Below, in pieces: positions 49,907 to 57,971 of a DNA stretch of 64,000 nt. Each line of letters opens with the position of its first letter. Position 1 is the first letter of the stretch. Source of the stretch: Collinsella sp. (GTDB lineage: Bacteria; Actinomycetota; Coriobacteriia; Coriobacteriales; Coriobacteriaceae); NCBI GenBank assembly GCA_018382295.1, contig JAGZQF010000005.1, positions 1 to 64,000 of the forward strand. Reading direction: 5' to 3'. The notes beneath the pieces were generated by a model, which was given only the letters and a program-made list of their open reading frames with translations, ran no database searches and was not told where the DNA came from. The translations under genes and the position numbers were made by a program.

Positions 49907-50914
49907 ATGGATATCGCACGGCTGGACAACCTTCTGCTCGAGCTGACCAACAGTGAGCGAGCCTATCGCGCGGGCGCCCATTACGACTGGAGCGATGCAC
50001 TCGGTCAAGGTAATCAAGCAGATGTCGATGGTCGGCATATCCGTAAAATCGGCAACCCAGCGCTCGCCCTACGACAAGAAGGCATGCCCGATGGTCTATC
50101 GATTGTTCGCAACTCGCGCTTCAATCCCGTGCCGGAACATGTCCACGATTATGTCGAAATCAGCTATATCTATCGAGGACGAGCGCCGCAGATCGTCAAC
50201 GGCGCGCCGCTCATGCTCGCTCAAAACGAGGTCCTCCTGCTCGATGTCGCCTGCCCGCATGCCGTAGGCGAGCTCGGCGAGCACGACATTATGCTGAGCG
50301 TTATCATCTCGCGGCCAATGCTGCGCCGTAGCCTGGAGCAAAGCCTTTCGCCCACAAGCGCGGTCTTGCGGTTCCTGCTCAACGCCCTCACGGACGAAAC
50401 CGACCACCGCGGACACGTGCATTTCCATACGGGCGGCAGCCGTCGCGTGCGCCGCTACATGCAGGAGATGCTGTGCGAGCGTCTGGACCCCACGCCAGCG
50501 AGCCCCCAGATTGTCTCGAGGCTGTTTGAGCTGCTGTTGGTCGAGCTCATGCAAAGCTACGAGGCCGGTCTTCTGCGGTCGGACGCGCCCGCGCTGCCAT
50601 CGGCGCAGGTCGCGGCTGCTATGGGCTATATCGAGCGTCACGCCTGCGATTGCGCGCTCGACGACCTCGCCCGCCATCTGCACCTGAGCCCCAACTACGC
50701 AAGCGCCCTACTCAAGCGTCAGACAGGCCGCACATTCATGCAGCTCGTGCAGGAGGGCCGCCTGGCGCGCGCAGCGGCACTGCTCGACGCCGGTGCCACG
50801 GCAGAGGCGGCTGCGCGCGAGGCGGGCTATGCCAACATGAGCTTCTTCTACAAAAAGTTTGCCGAGCGCTATGGCTGCACGCCGGCTGCCTATCGTCAGC
50901 GTTTTCCCAGATAA
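49907..50914 (+). CDS. AraC family transcriptional regulator
   Basis: A 335-residue regulator. The N-terminal cupin-like sensor (about 55-150) includes PVPEHVHDYVEISYIYRG. The C-terminal AraC double helix-turn-helix has LDDLARHLHLSPNYASALLKRQTG and AAREAGYANMSFFYKKFAERYG. It is divergent from the large glycosidase, which it probably activates; both promoters share the 115-bp gap. A palindrome follows its stop codon. Confidence 0.9.
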   Translation: MDIARLDNLLLELTNSERAYRAGAHYDWSDALGQGNQADVDGRHIRKIGNPALALRQEGMPDGLSIVRNSRFNPVPEHVHDYVEISYIYRGRAPQIVNGAPLMLAQNEVLLLDVACPHAVGELGEHDIMLSVIISRPMLRRSLEQSLSPTSAVLRFLLNALTDETDHRGHVHFHTGGSRRVRRYMQEMLCERLDPTPASPQIVSRLFELLLVELMQSYEAGLLRSDAPALPSAQVAAAMGYIERHACDCALDDLARHLHLSPNYASALLKRQTGRTFMQLVQEGRLARAAALLDAGATAEAAAREAGYANMSFFYKKFAERYGCTPAAYRQRFPR

Positions 50915-50920
50915 AACCGA

Positions 50921-51006
50921 CCAAAATAAACCTGTCCCTTTTTGGCAGGTGTCAGGAAGTGTCAGGGGCGGGCAGGCGGCGGGGTGCCGCTGCGAAAAGA
51001 AGTATC
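50921..51006. repeat. Palindrome plus conserved leader segment
   Basis: CCAAAATAAACCTGTCCC..TTTTTGG (50921-50945) is the inverted counterpart of the element at 47171. Beyond it, 50953-51006 resembles 18398-18453 (shared blocks GAAGTGTCAGG and GCGAAAAGAAGT.TCG). Both segments lie upstream of GH1 genes and next to a palindrome. Confidence 0.55.
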
Positions 51007-51086
51007 GGGTTTGGCGCCCCCGCCTCCGCATGTCTCCCGCATGGGCGATACTCGGCTTATCGACCCACGATGCAAAGGAGATGCTC

Positions 51087-52535
51087 ATGGCAAACATCAA
51101 GTTCCCCGAGGGTTTCTATTGGGGCGGCGCCACTGCCGCCAACCAGTTTGAGGGCGCTTGGAACGTGGACGGCCGCGGCGCTTCCGTCGACGACCACTTC
51201 CTGGGCGGCAGCTACAAGGAGCCGCGTCAGATCACGATCGACATCGACCCCAACCGCTTCTACCCCAACCATGACGGCATCGATTTCTACCATCACTACG
51301 AGGAGGATATCGCGCTGTTCGCCGAGATGGGCTTCAACATGTTCCGCATGTCCATCTCCTGGAGCCGCATCTTCCCCAACGGCGACGATGCGCACCCCAA
51401 CGAGGCCGGCCTCGCCTTCTACGATCGCGTTTTCGACTGCCTGCGCGCCCACAACATCGAGCCGCTCGTGACCCTCTCGCACTACGAGATGCCCTATCAC
51501 CTGGTCGAGAAGTACAACGGCTGGGCAAGCCGCGAGCTCATCGGTTTCTTTGAGAAGTACTGCCAGACCGTCTTCGACCGCTACCAGGACAAGGTCAAGT
51601 TCTGGCTGACCTTCAACGAGATCAACTGCGGCACCATGGACATGGGCGCCATGATGGAGACCGGTCTGATCCAGGGCTTCGAGGGCCCGGCGAGCGCCAT
51701 CAAGACCACCGCTCAGCAGCGCTACCAGGCCCTGCACCATCAGTTTGTGGCCAGCGGCCGCGTCGTGCGCTACGCTCACGAGCACTACCCGCAGTTCAAG
51801 ATGGGCAACATGGACTGCTTCATCCTCTCCTACGCCGCTACGTGCGATCCGGTCGACGTGTTCGCCACGCAGCAGCAGATGAACTCCATGAACTGGTACT
51901 GCTCCGACGTGCAGGTGCGCGGCAAGTACCCGTTCTATGCCAAGCGCTTCTGGGCCGAGAACGGCGTCGAGCTCGCAATGGAGGACGGCGACCTGCAGGA
52001 TATCGCCGACGGCAAGGTCGACTTCTACACCTTTAGCTACTACATGTCCGGTACCGTGGGCACCCACAAGGACCACGAGATGACCGAGGGCAACATGACT
52101 TTTGGCGGCAAAAACCCCTACCTGGAGTCCACCGACTGGGGTTGGCAGATTGACCCGCTGGGCCTGCGCATCGCCCTCAACGAGATTTACGCCCGTTACG
52201 AGATTCCGCTGATGGTGGTCGAGAACGGCATGGGCGCCTACGACGAGGTCGAGGACGATGGCTCCATTCACGATCCGTACCGCATCGCCTATCTGCGCAG
52301 CCACATCAAGGCCATGGGCGAGGCCGTCGCCGATGGTGTTGACCTGATCGCCTACACCTGGTGGGGCCCCATCGACCTGGTGTCCGCCGGTACCGGCGAG
52401 ATGCGCAAGCGCTACGGCTTCATCCATGTCGATAAGTACGACGACGGCACCGGCACCTACGAGCGCCGCCGCAAGGACAGCTTCTTCGCATACCAGAAGA
52501 TCATCAAGTCCAACGGCACCGAGGGCTTGGAGTAA
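51087..52535 (+). CDS. GH1 family 6-phospho-beta-glucosidase
   Basis: A 482-residue GH1 enzyme, third copy in the window. Acid/base in WLTFNEIN, nucleophile in MVVENGMG, and a phosphate-binding-type end EMRKRYGFIHVDKYD, again with Arg where Ser is usual. I chose the ATG at 51087 (MANIKFPEG) because AAAGGAG is 6 nt away; the ATG at 51081 overlaps that spacing. It is followed by a 10-bp hairpin at 52557. Confidence 0.92.
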   Translation: MANIKFPEGFYWGGATAANQFEGAWNVDGRGASVDDHFLGGSYKEPRQITIDIDPNRFYPNHDGIDFYHHYEEDIALFAEMGFNMFRMSISWSRIFPNGDDAHPNEAGLAFYDRVFDCLRAHNIEPLVTLSHYEMPYHLVEKYNGWASRELIGFFEKYCQTVFDRYQDKVKFWLTFNEINCGTMDMGAMMETGLIQGFEGPASAIKTTAQQRYQALHHQFVASGRVVRYAHEHYPQFKMGNMDCFILSYAATCDPVDVFATQQQMNSMNWYCSDVQVRGKYPFYAKRFWAENGVELAMEDGDLQDIADGKVDFYTFSYYMSGTVGTHKDHEMTEGNMTFGGKNPYLESTDWGWQIDPLGLRIALNEIYARYEIPLMVVENGMGAYDEVEDDGSIHDPYRIAYLRSHIKAMGEAVADGVDLIAYTWWGPIDLVSAGTGEMRKRYGFIHVDKYDDGTGTYERRRKDSFFAYQKIIKSNGTEGLE

Positions 52536-52556
52536 TTGAGTTCCGGCGATTGAGTT

Positions 52557-52580
52557 CCGGCGTTCTGACGAACGCCGGAC
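52557..52580 (+). terminator. Hairpin after the third GH1 gene
   Basis: TCCGGCGTTC and GAACGCCGGA form a perfect 10-bp stem with a TGAC loop. It follows a 14-bp tandem duplication (ATTGAGTTCCGGCG twice, 52537-52564). There is no T-run, so termination is uncertain. Confidence 0.5.
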
Positions 52581-52664
52581 CGGCGGCCGATTTCGTGACC
52601 ACGAATGTCGACGACGACGGCATCTGGAACGCCTTCGTGCACCTAGGGCTCATCGAGGGTTAAT
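52566..52664 (+). pseudogene. C-terminal remnant of a Cof-type HAD phosphatase
   Basis: The reading frame gives LTNAGPAADFVTTNVDDDG and IWNAFVHLGLIEG before a stop at 52662-52664. This is the classic end of Cof/YidA HAD phosphatases (GNA.p..ADYVT...DDGI..AL..LGLI). No upstream part of the gene exists, so it is a leftover fragment. Confidence 0.7.
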
Positions 52665-52802
52665 CAACAAAACGGGCGCCGATGGACAAAGACGTCGGCA
52701 GAGTTTTCGATTCGACTCCCCACCTTAGTTTTTGGTCCAATTGGCACTATAATCACCATAGGCATGCGCACTACGTTGCGCTTAATCAAGAGGAGAAAAC
52801 GT

Positions 52803-53339
52803 ATGGGTCTGTTTGACATGTTCAAGAAGAAGGCTGAGCCCGCGGCTGCCGCTGCTCCTGCCTCCATCTCTGCTTCTGCCGGCGCCGACGTGCTGTGCTC
52901 GCCCGTCAAGGGCAAGGTCATCAAGATGGCCGACGTGCCCGATCCCGTCTTTGGTGGCGAGGTCCTGGGCAAGGGCTGCGCCGTGTGGCCCGAGGACGAT
53001 CTGGTCTACGCTCCCTGTGACGGCAAGGTTACCGTCACCATGGGTCACGCTGTGGGCCTGCAGTCCGATAGCGGCATCGAGGTCCTGGTGCACGTTGGCG
53101 TCGATACCGTCAACATGAACGGCGACGGCTTCGAGGGCTTCGTCAAGGCCGACGACGTCGTGAAGGCCGGCCAGCCCATGCTCAAGATCGACCGCGCCAA
53201 GATTGCCGCTGCCGGTTACAAGGACTGCGTCGTCGTGGCCGTGTCCAACACCGCCGAGTTCGCCGATGTCGAGCTTGCCGTCGAGGCCGACTCCGCTGTC
53301 GCCGCCGGTGACGCCATCGTCAAGGTCGTCCGCAAGTAA
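52803..53339 (+). CDS. crr: PTS glucose-type EIIA component
   Basis: A 178-residue soluble EIIA of the glucose/beta-glucoside type. Both active-site histidines are present: GHAVGLQSDSG (His82) and VLVHVGVDTV (His97, the phosphorylated one). A short N-terminal helix and Ala/Pro linker precede the domain. GAGGAGA lies before the start. Because both EIIBC genes in the window lack EIIA, this protein probably serves them. It has its own terminator and stands alone. Confidence 0.93.
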   Translation: MGLFDMFKKKAEPAAAAAPASISASAGADVLCSPVKGKVIKMADVPDPVFGGEVLGKGCAVWPEDDLVYAPCDGKVTVTMGHAVGLQSDSGIEVLVHVGVDTVNMNGDGFEGFVKADDVVKAGQPMLKIDRAKIAAAGYKDCVVVAVSNTAEFADVELAVEADSAVAAGDAIVKVVRK

Positions 53340-53361
53340 ATCGCGGCATCGCATGATGTCT

Positions 53362-53394
53362 AAGGGTGGTCGGATTGTCCGGCCACCCTTTTTT
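53362..53394 (+). terminator. Intrinsic terminator of the EIIA gene
   Basis: AAGGGTGG..CGG and CCG..CCACCCTT pair around a short loop, followed by a T-run. Confidence 0.9.
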
Positions 53395-53575
53395 ATTGCA
53401 CGGTACGGATGTGTTTTATTGCACGTTGGGCGGGCTTGCAAACCGTTCGGACGCTAAAACGAACCGACCGCGCCTTCGTGCCGTCGAGGGTGTTCATAAG
53501 TGGATAGTATGGGCTTACTTATTACAACGTGCGCCGTGTCTGGGAAGCGCGGTGCCGCTTATTGGGAGGAACAAC

Positions 53576-54133
53576 ATGAAAAAGAAGCTGCTGCTTGCGC
53601 CCCTCATGGCCGTCTTGGTTGCGTGCGTGGTCGTGCTCTCCGGCTGCGGAGGCCCTTCGATCGAAGAGCTCATCACCGAGGACCTTACGACTCAGTTCGA
53701 TGAGGTCAAAAACGGTGGTGACGATTTCCTCTCTGGCCTGGAGGAGGCTTCGGGCGACGAGTTCGAGCAGCTGGGTATCGATCCCAAGGAGTATGCCAAG
53801 ACCTACCTCGAGGGCTTTGACTACGAGATCGGCGACGTGACGGTCGACGAGGACAAGGGCGTTGCAACCGCCGAGGTCTCCATCACCTGCAAGTCCATGA
53901 ACAAGATCGTCGAGGACTTCTCCACCCAGTATCAGGAGAAGGTCGCTGCACTCGACACGGTTCCTTCCGATGACGAGCTGTACAAGATGGCCGGCCAGGT
54001 GATGGTCGATGTGACCAAGGCCACCGAGCCCAGGAAGACCACGGTTATCTTCAAGTACACCTGCAACGATGACGGCGAGTGGTCTGCCGACGACTCCGTC
54101 AACTCCGAGATGATGGATGCGATGCTGAGCTAG
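53576..54133 (+). CDS. Putative lipoprotein
   Basis: A 185-residue lipoprotein with the signal MKKKLLLAPLMAVLVACVV and the lipobox LSGC. The acidic mature part (about 160 residues; LTTQFDEVKNGGDDFLSGLEEAS) resembles DUF-type lipoproteins with a helical then beta layout, common in Collinsella. GGGAGGA precedes the start. Its stop is followed at once by structured element copy 3. Confidence 0.8.
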   Translation: MKKKLLLAPLMAVLVACVVVLSGCGGPSIEELITEDLTTQFDEVKNGGDDFLSGLEEASGDEFEQLGIDPKEYAKTYLEGFDYEIGDVTVDEDKGVATAEVSITCKSMNKIVEDFSTQYQEKVAALDTVPSDDELYKMAGQVMVDVTKATEPRKTTVIFKYTCNDDGEWSADDSVNSEMMDAMLS

Positions 54134-54136
54134 TTT

Positions 54137-54306
54137 GTTGCGGCGTTTTACCAAACGCCGCAACTGCTCGACGCTGCGCGGGCACCAGAGCGACAACTTG
54201 TCATTCAAAGAGGACGGCATGACCAGAAGGTCTATGCCGTCCTCTTTTCATGCCAATTTGTTCGCTCTGGTGCCCGCTCGCTGTCCGTCCTCTACCTGCG
54301 GCGTTG
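54137..54306 (+). repeat. Structured intergenic element, copy 3
   Basis: First hairpin GTTGCGGCGTTT/AAACGCCGCAAC (54137-54164), box GACGCTGCGC (54170-54179), stem GCGGGCACCAGAGCG/CGCTCTGGTGCCCGC, inner stem AAAGAGGACGGCAT/ATGCCGTCCTCTTT around GACCAGAAGGTC, and the right box CGCTCGCTGTCCGTCC. Stem changes relative to copy 2 occur in pairs. Confidence 0.75.
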
Positions 54307-54312
54307 CCATGG

Positions 54313-54608
54313 TAGTCATTGGGGCGGCACTTGGGGACGTTCCTTTTCTGCCGGCAGTTGGGGACACTCCTTGCGCCAGCGTTGCATCGAATGCTCGGGA
54401 AAATACGAGCCGGTATTTGGCCGAATAGCGGGTCGCGGTTTCCGGATGGGGTGGGTTGTGGAAAGTGCGACCCGGAATATTGCTCTGAAACGGGATGCCG
54501 TTTCCCCGACAAGGCTCAACCGGAAAGCGCATCCCATTCTGGGGCGGCAAAACGGGATGCGCTTTCCGCGCGACAGAATCTATGCAGCCGTGTTGAGCGA
54601 CAGCCCCG
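54313..54608. other. Repeat-rich convergent intergenic region
   Basis: It carries degenerate family C units (GTCATTGGGGCGGCACTTGG near 54315) and the inverted repeat CGGAAAGCGCATCCC/GGGATGCGCTTTCCG (54521-54535/54554-54568). A related CGGGATGCCGTTTCC sits at 54491. No gene is seen between the converging lipoprotein and HAD genes. Confidence 0.6.
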
Positions 54609-55277
54609 CTACTCGCCCAGAATCAGCGCCGAGAGCTCGTCTTGGGTGTCCACCACGTAGTCGGCGCCGGCGGCTTTCAGCTCTGCGCGGCCGCGGAAGC
54701 CCCAGCTGACACCGGCGCTCTTGAGGCCGGCATTGTGACCGGTCAGGATATCGACATTGGAATCGCCTACATAGAGTGTGGTTGCCGGATCGGCGCCTAG
54801 CTCTTTCATCACATGCAGCGTAACAGGCGCCTCGGGCTTGGGAGGAAACGCATCGACTCGGCCCTGCACCAGCGCAAAGCGCTCGGAACCAAAGTATTTC
54901 TCGATAAGCGAAACCGCCGAGACGTGGTCCTTGTTGGTGAGCACGGCAAGCTGCACGCCCGCGGCGCGCAGGCGGTCGAGCATCTCGATAGTACCGGCAT
55001 AGGGGGCAGTGTGGTCCTCCTTGTGCTCGCCGTAATAGGCCCTAAACTCGGCAAGCGTCTGCTCAAACACGCGGCCGTCGCCCGCGTACTCGGCGGGCAT
55101 AAAGCGCTCGACCAGTTTGAGCATGCCGTTTCCCACCTTGTAGCGGTACTCGTCCACGGCAAACGTGGGCCAGCCGTGCATCTCGCAGGTATGGTTGCCG
55201 GCGGCCGCCAGATCCTCGAGCGTGTTGAGGATGGTGCCGTCCAAATCAAAAATCACATGGGAAAACGCTGCTGCCAT
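54609..55277 (-). CDS. HAD family hydrolase, phosphoglycolate phosphatase-like
   Basis: A 222-residue phosphatase. Motif I is VIFDLDGTILNT, motif II LAVLTNKDH, and motifs III/IV are PKPEAP and YVGDSNVDIL. A helical cap lies at residues 15-85. This is the Gph/PgmB type of layout; the substrate is not fixed by sequence. The start at 55277 follows CAGGAG. It lies 126 bp after hypE on the same strand and could be read with the hyp operon. Confidence 0.88.
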   Translation of the reverse strand: MAAAFSHVIFDLDGTILNTLEDLAAAGNHTCEMHGWPTFAVDEYRYKVGNGMLKLVERFMPAEYAGDGRVFEQTLAEFRAYYGEHKEDHTAPYAGTIEMLDRLRAAGVQLAVLTNKDHVSAVSLIEKYFGSERFALVQGRVDAFPPKPEAPVTLHVMKELGADPATTLYVGDSNVDILTGHNAGLKSAGVSWGFRGRAELKAAGADYVVDTQDELSALILGE

Positions 55278-55403
55278 GGGTGCTCCTGCCGTTTGAGTTG
55301 TAAAGCGCACCCCATGATACTGGCCCTGCACGTCGGGCGTGCCTGGAATCTGAATATCTGTAACAACCTTGAGTTGCACTGCGGCGGCTGCGCGCCATGT
55401 CCG

Positions 55404-56438
55404 CTAGCAAATCCTCGGCAGCTGCTCTCCCACGAGCATGTCGAGGATACGCGTCGAGCCCCAGCCGGTGCGCACGCGAACGGCGGGACGAGCACCTTCG
55501 GCGACCGGCAGCACGCGACCGATGATGGCGGCGTTCTCGCCGTAGCGGGCGGCACGCATGGCTGCTAGCGCCGCGTCGGCCTGCTCGGCTGGCACCACGG
55601 CGACCATCTTGCCCTCGTTGGCAACCTGCAGCACGTCGTAGCCGAGCATCTCGCAGGCGGCCTGCACGTCGGGGCGCACGGGTACGGCGTCCTCGTCAAT
55701 CTCCATGGCAACGCCGCTGGCCTGGGCAAACTCGTTGAGCGTGGATGCCAGGCCACCGCGCGTGGGGTCGCGGAAGCAACGCGTGTCGGGGGCGGCGGCC
55801 AGCACGTCGGCAATCAGGTGGTTGAGGGGCGCGGCGTCGCTCTCGATGCTGCTCGAGAACGCCAGGCCCTCGCGCTGGCTCATGATGGCGATGCCGTGGT
55901 CGCCCAGCGTGCCCGAGACCAGGACGACGTCGCCGGGCTGGCAGCTGGCGCCGCTGAGCGTCACGCCCGCGGGAACCTCGCCCACGCCGGCGGTGTTGAT
56001 GTAGACGCCGTCAGCTCCGCCGCGCTCGACCACCTTGGTGTCGCCGGTGATGATTTTGACGCCCGCCTCGCGCGCCGTCTCGGCCATGGTCTGCACAATC
56101 TGGCGCAGCTTATCCATAGGATAGCCCTCTTCGAGGATAAAGCCGCACGAAAGGAAGCGCACGTTGGCACCCGAGGTCGCAACATCGTTGACGGTTCCGC
56201 ACACGGCGAGCCTGCCGATATTGCCGCCGGGAAAGAACTGCGGCGTCACCACAAAGCTGTCGGTCGACATGGCGATGTGCCCGCTCGCGGGCAGGGCGGC
56301 GACACCGGCATCGTTGCCTTCGAGCAGCTCGGGCGACCCAAAGGCATCCAGAAAGACCTCGTCGATAATGCGCTTCATCATCTGCCCGCCGGAGCCGTGG
56401 CCCAGCAGGACAGTGCTATCGGTGACGCTATGGGACAT
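55404..56438 (-). CDS. hypE: Hydrogenase maturation protein HypE
   Basis: A 344-residue AIR-synthase-fold protein that makes the nickel-iron hydrogenase CN ligand. It dehydrates the thiocarbamate on its C-terminal cysteine, which is present (EQLPRIC at the very end). N-terminal LLGHGSGGQMM and LEGNDAGV and the FRDPTRGGLASTLNEFA segment are family-typical. It is 29 bp after hypD. Confidence 0.96.
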   Translation of the reverse strand: MSHSVTDSTVLLGHGSGGQMMKRIIDEVFLDAFGSPELLEGNDAGVAALPASGHIAMSTDSFVVTPQFFPGGNIGRLAVCGTVNDVATSGANVRFLSCGFILEEGYPMDKLRQIVQTMAETAREAGVKIITGDTKVVERGGADGVYINTAGVGEVPAGVTLSGASCQPGDVVLVSGTLGDHGIAIMSQREGLAFSSSIESDAAPLNHLIADVLAAAPDTRCFRDPTRGGLASTLNEFAQASGVAMEIDEDAVPVRPDVQAACEMLGYDVLQVANEGKMVAVVPAEQADAALAAMRAARYGENAAIIGRVLPVAEGARPAVRVRTGWGSTRILDMLVGEQLPRIC

Positions 56439-56467
56439 ATCGAAAACTCCAATCGAGGGTGTTTGGG

Positions 56468-57580
56468 CTAGTCATGATAACGATAATGTGCCGCGCAGCT
56501 GCCTTCCGAGCTCACCATGCACGGGCCAACAGGATGCTCGGGCGTGCAGGCGTGGCCGAACAACGGGCAGTCGCTCGGCGCGATTGCCCCGCGCAGCACG
56601 TCGCCGCAACGGCATCCGCGCGGCTCGACCGTCGGCTCGATCGGAACGTCAAAGCGAACGCGGGCATCAAAGCGCGAGAACTCGGGGCGGATGGAAAGGC
56701 CCGAGTTGGCAATCGGCCCCAGCCCGCGCCACGTGGTGTCGCATGGCTCAAACACCTGCTCGACCAGCTGGCGCGCCACGGGGTTGCCGTCTGCGTTGAC
56801 GCCACGGCGGTAGGCGTTGTCAATCGCCGGCCTGTCCTCGACAACCATCTGGACCAGCATGCAGATGCCCTGCAGGATATCGACCGGTTCAAATCCCGTG
56901 ACCACACCCGGGGTATTGAATTCGTCGACCAAAAAGCTAAAGGGCGCCAAGCCCGTGATGGTGGCGACGTGTCCCGGCAGGATAAAGCCGTCGATGGCGG
57001 TCTCGGGATCGTTAGCGATGGCGCGCAACGCCGGCGGCGTGGTCTTGTGGGCGCAATAGACCGAGAAGTTCAAAAGCCCGCGCGCTTCGGCCTCCAAGAT
57101 GGCGGCGGCGATGGTGGGCGTTGTGGTCTCAAAGCCCACGCCCATAAAAATAACCGGGCGATCGGGGTTTTGCTCGGCAATGTCGAGTGCATCGAGCGGG
57201 GAGTACACAATGCGAATGTCACGCCCTGCCGCCTTTTGTGCAGCGAGCGAGGTGGACGATCCGGGCACGCGCATCATGTCGCCAAAGGTGGTGATGATGG
57301 CGCCGTCTATGTTGGCGAGCGCGATTGCGTGGTCGATGTCGCGGTTGGCGGTGACGCAGACGGGGCAGCCCGGGCCGCTCAGCAGCTTGAGCCCGGCCGG
57401 CATAATGGAGCGAAAGCCATAGCGCCCGATGCTCACGGTATGCGTGCCGCAGACTTCCATAAGGTTGATGGTGCGGTCGCCGACAAGCTCATGAATGCGC
57501 TCGATGAGCTCGCGAGCCAGCTTGGGATCGCGGAATGCCGAGAAATCGATACCGGAGCGCGCCGGCTGCTCGGGCGCCAC
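56468..57580 (-). CDS. hypD: Hydrogenase maturation protein HypD
   Basis: A 370-residue iron-sulfur scaffold for Fe(CN)2CO assembly. It shows MEVCGTHTVSIGRYG, GPGCPVCVT, the GFETTTPT segment and a C-terminal cysteine set (CRCGDVLRG, DCPLFGHACTPEHPVGPC) that binds the cluster. The start is a GTG that overlaps the hypC stop by one base, so the two are translationally coupled. Confidence 0.95.
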   Translation of the reverse strand: MAPEQPARSGIDFSAFRDPKLARELIERIHELVGDRTINLMEVCGTHTVSIGRYGFRSIMPAGLKLLSGPGCPVCVTANRDIDHAIALANIDGAIITTFGDMMRVPGSSTSLAAQKAAGRDIRIVYSPLDALDIAEQNPDRPVIFMGVGFETTTPTIAAAILEAEARGLLNFSVYCAHKTTPPALRAIANDPETAIDGFILPGHVATITGLAPFSFLVDEFNTPGVVTGFEPVDILQGICMLVQMVVEDRPAIDNAYRRGVNADGNPVARQLVEQVFEPCDTTWRGLGPIANSGLSIRPEFSRFDARVRFDVPIEPTVEPRGCRCGDVLRGAIAPSDCPLFGHACTPEHPVGPCMVSSEGSCAAHYRYHD

Positions 57581-57840
57581 TAGTAAGCCTCCGCCGGGTT
57601 GGTGGTCAGCTGGTCTTCTTCGACCAGCTCGGACATGGCATTAACAAGCTCGAGCGTTTCCTGTGCTTCCTGCTCGTCGACAATCTGGATGCCAAAGCCG
57701 GCGTGTACGAGAATATAGTCGCCAACCTGCGCCGTCGGCACGAGTCGCAGCGACACGGGGCGCTCGATGCCCATCATGTCGACGGTGGCCTTGAGGTCGT
57801 CGTCGCGTTTGACTACTTTACCGGGAACGGCAAGGCACAT
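57580..57840 (-). CDS. hypC: Hydrogenase maturation chaperone HypC
   Basis: An 86-residue HypC/HybG/HupF protein that carries the Fe(CN)2CO unit with HypD. The essential N-terminus MCLAVPGKVV (Cys2) is intact, followed by an OB-fold (VGDYILVHAGFGIQIVDEQEA). AAAGGGGAA precedes the start. It lies 131 bp after hypF. Confidence 0.96.
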   Translation of the reverse strand: MCLAVPGKVVKRDDDLKATVDMMGIERPVSLRLVPTAQVGDYILVHAGFGIQIVDEQEAQETLELVNAMSELVEEDQLTTNPAEAY

Positions 57841-57971
57841 ATTGTTCCCCTTTTATACGCTTTGCGCTGGACGGGCGCTCAATAATCCATCAGTTGATGG
57901 TAGCGCTCGCGGGCGCTGCGGGCAAACGCGCTACACCTGTGAGACGGCGGCTTGCGGGCTGGCCGAACAGC

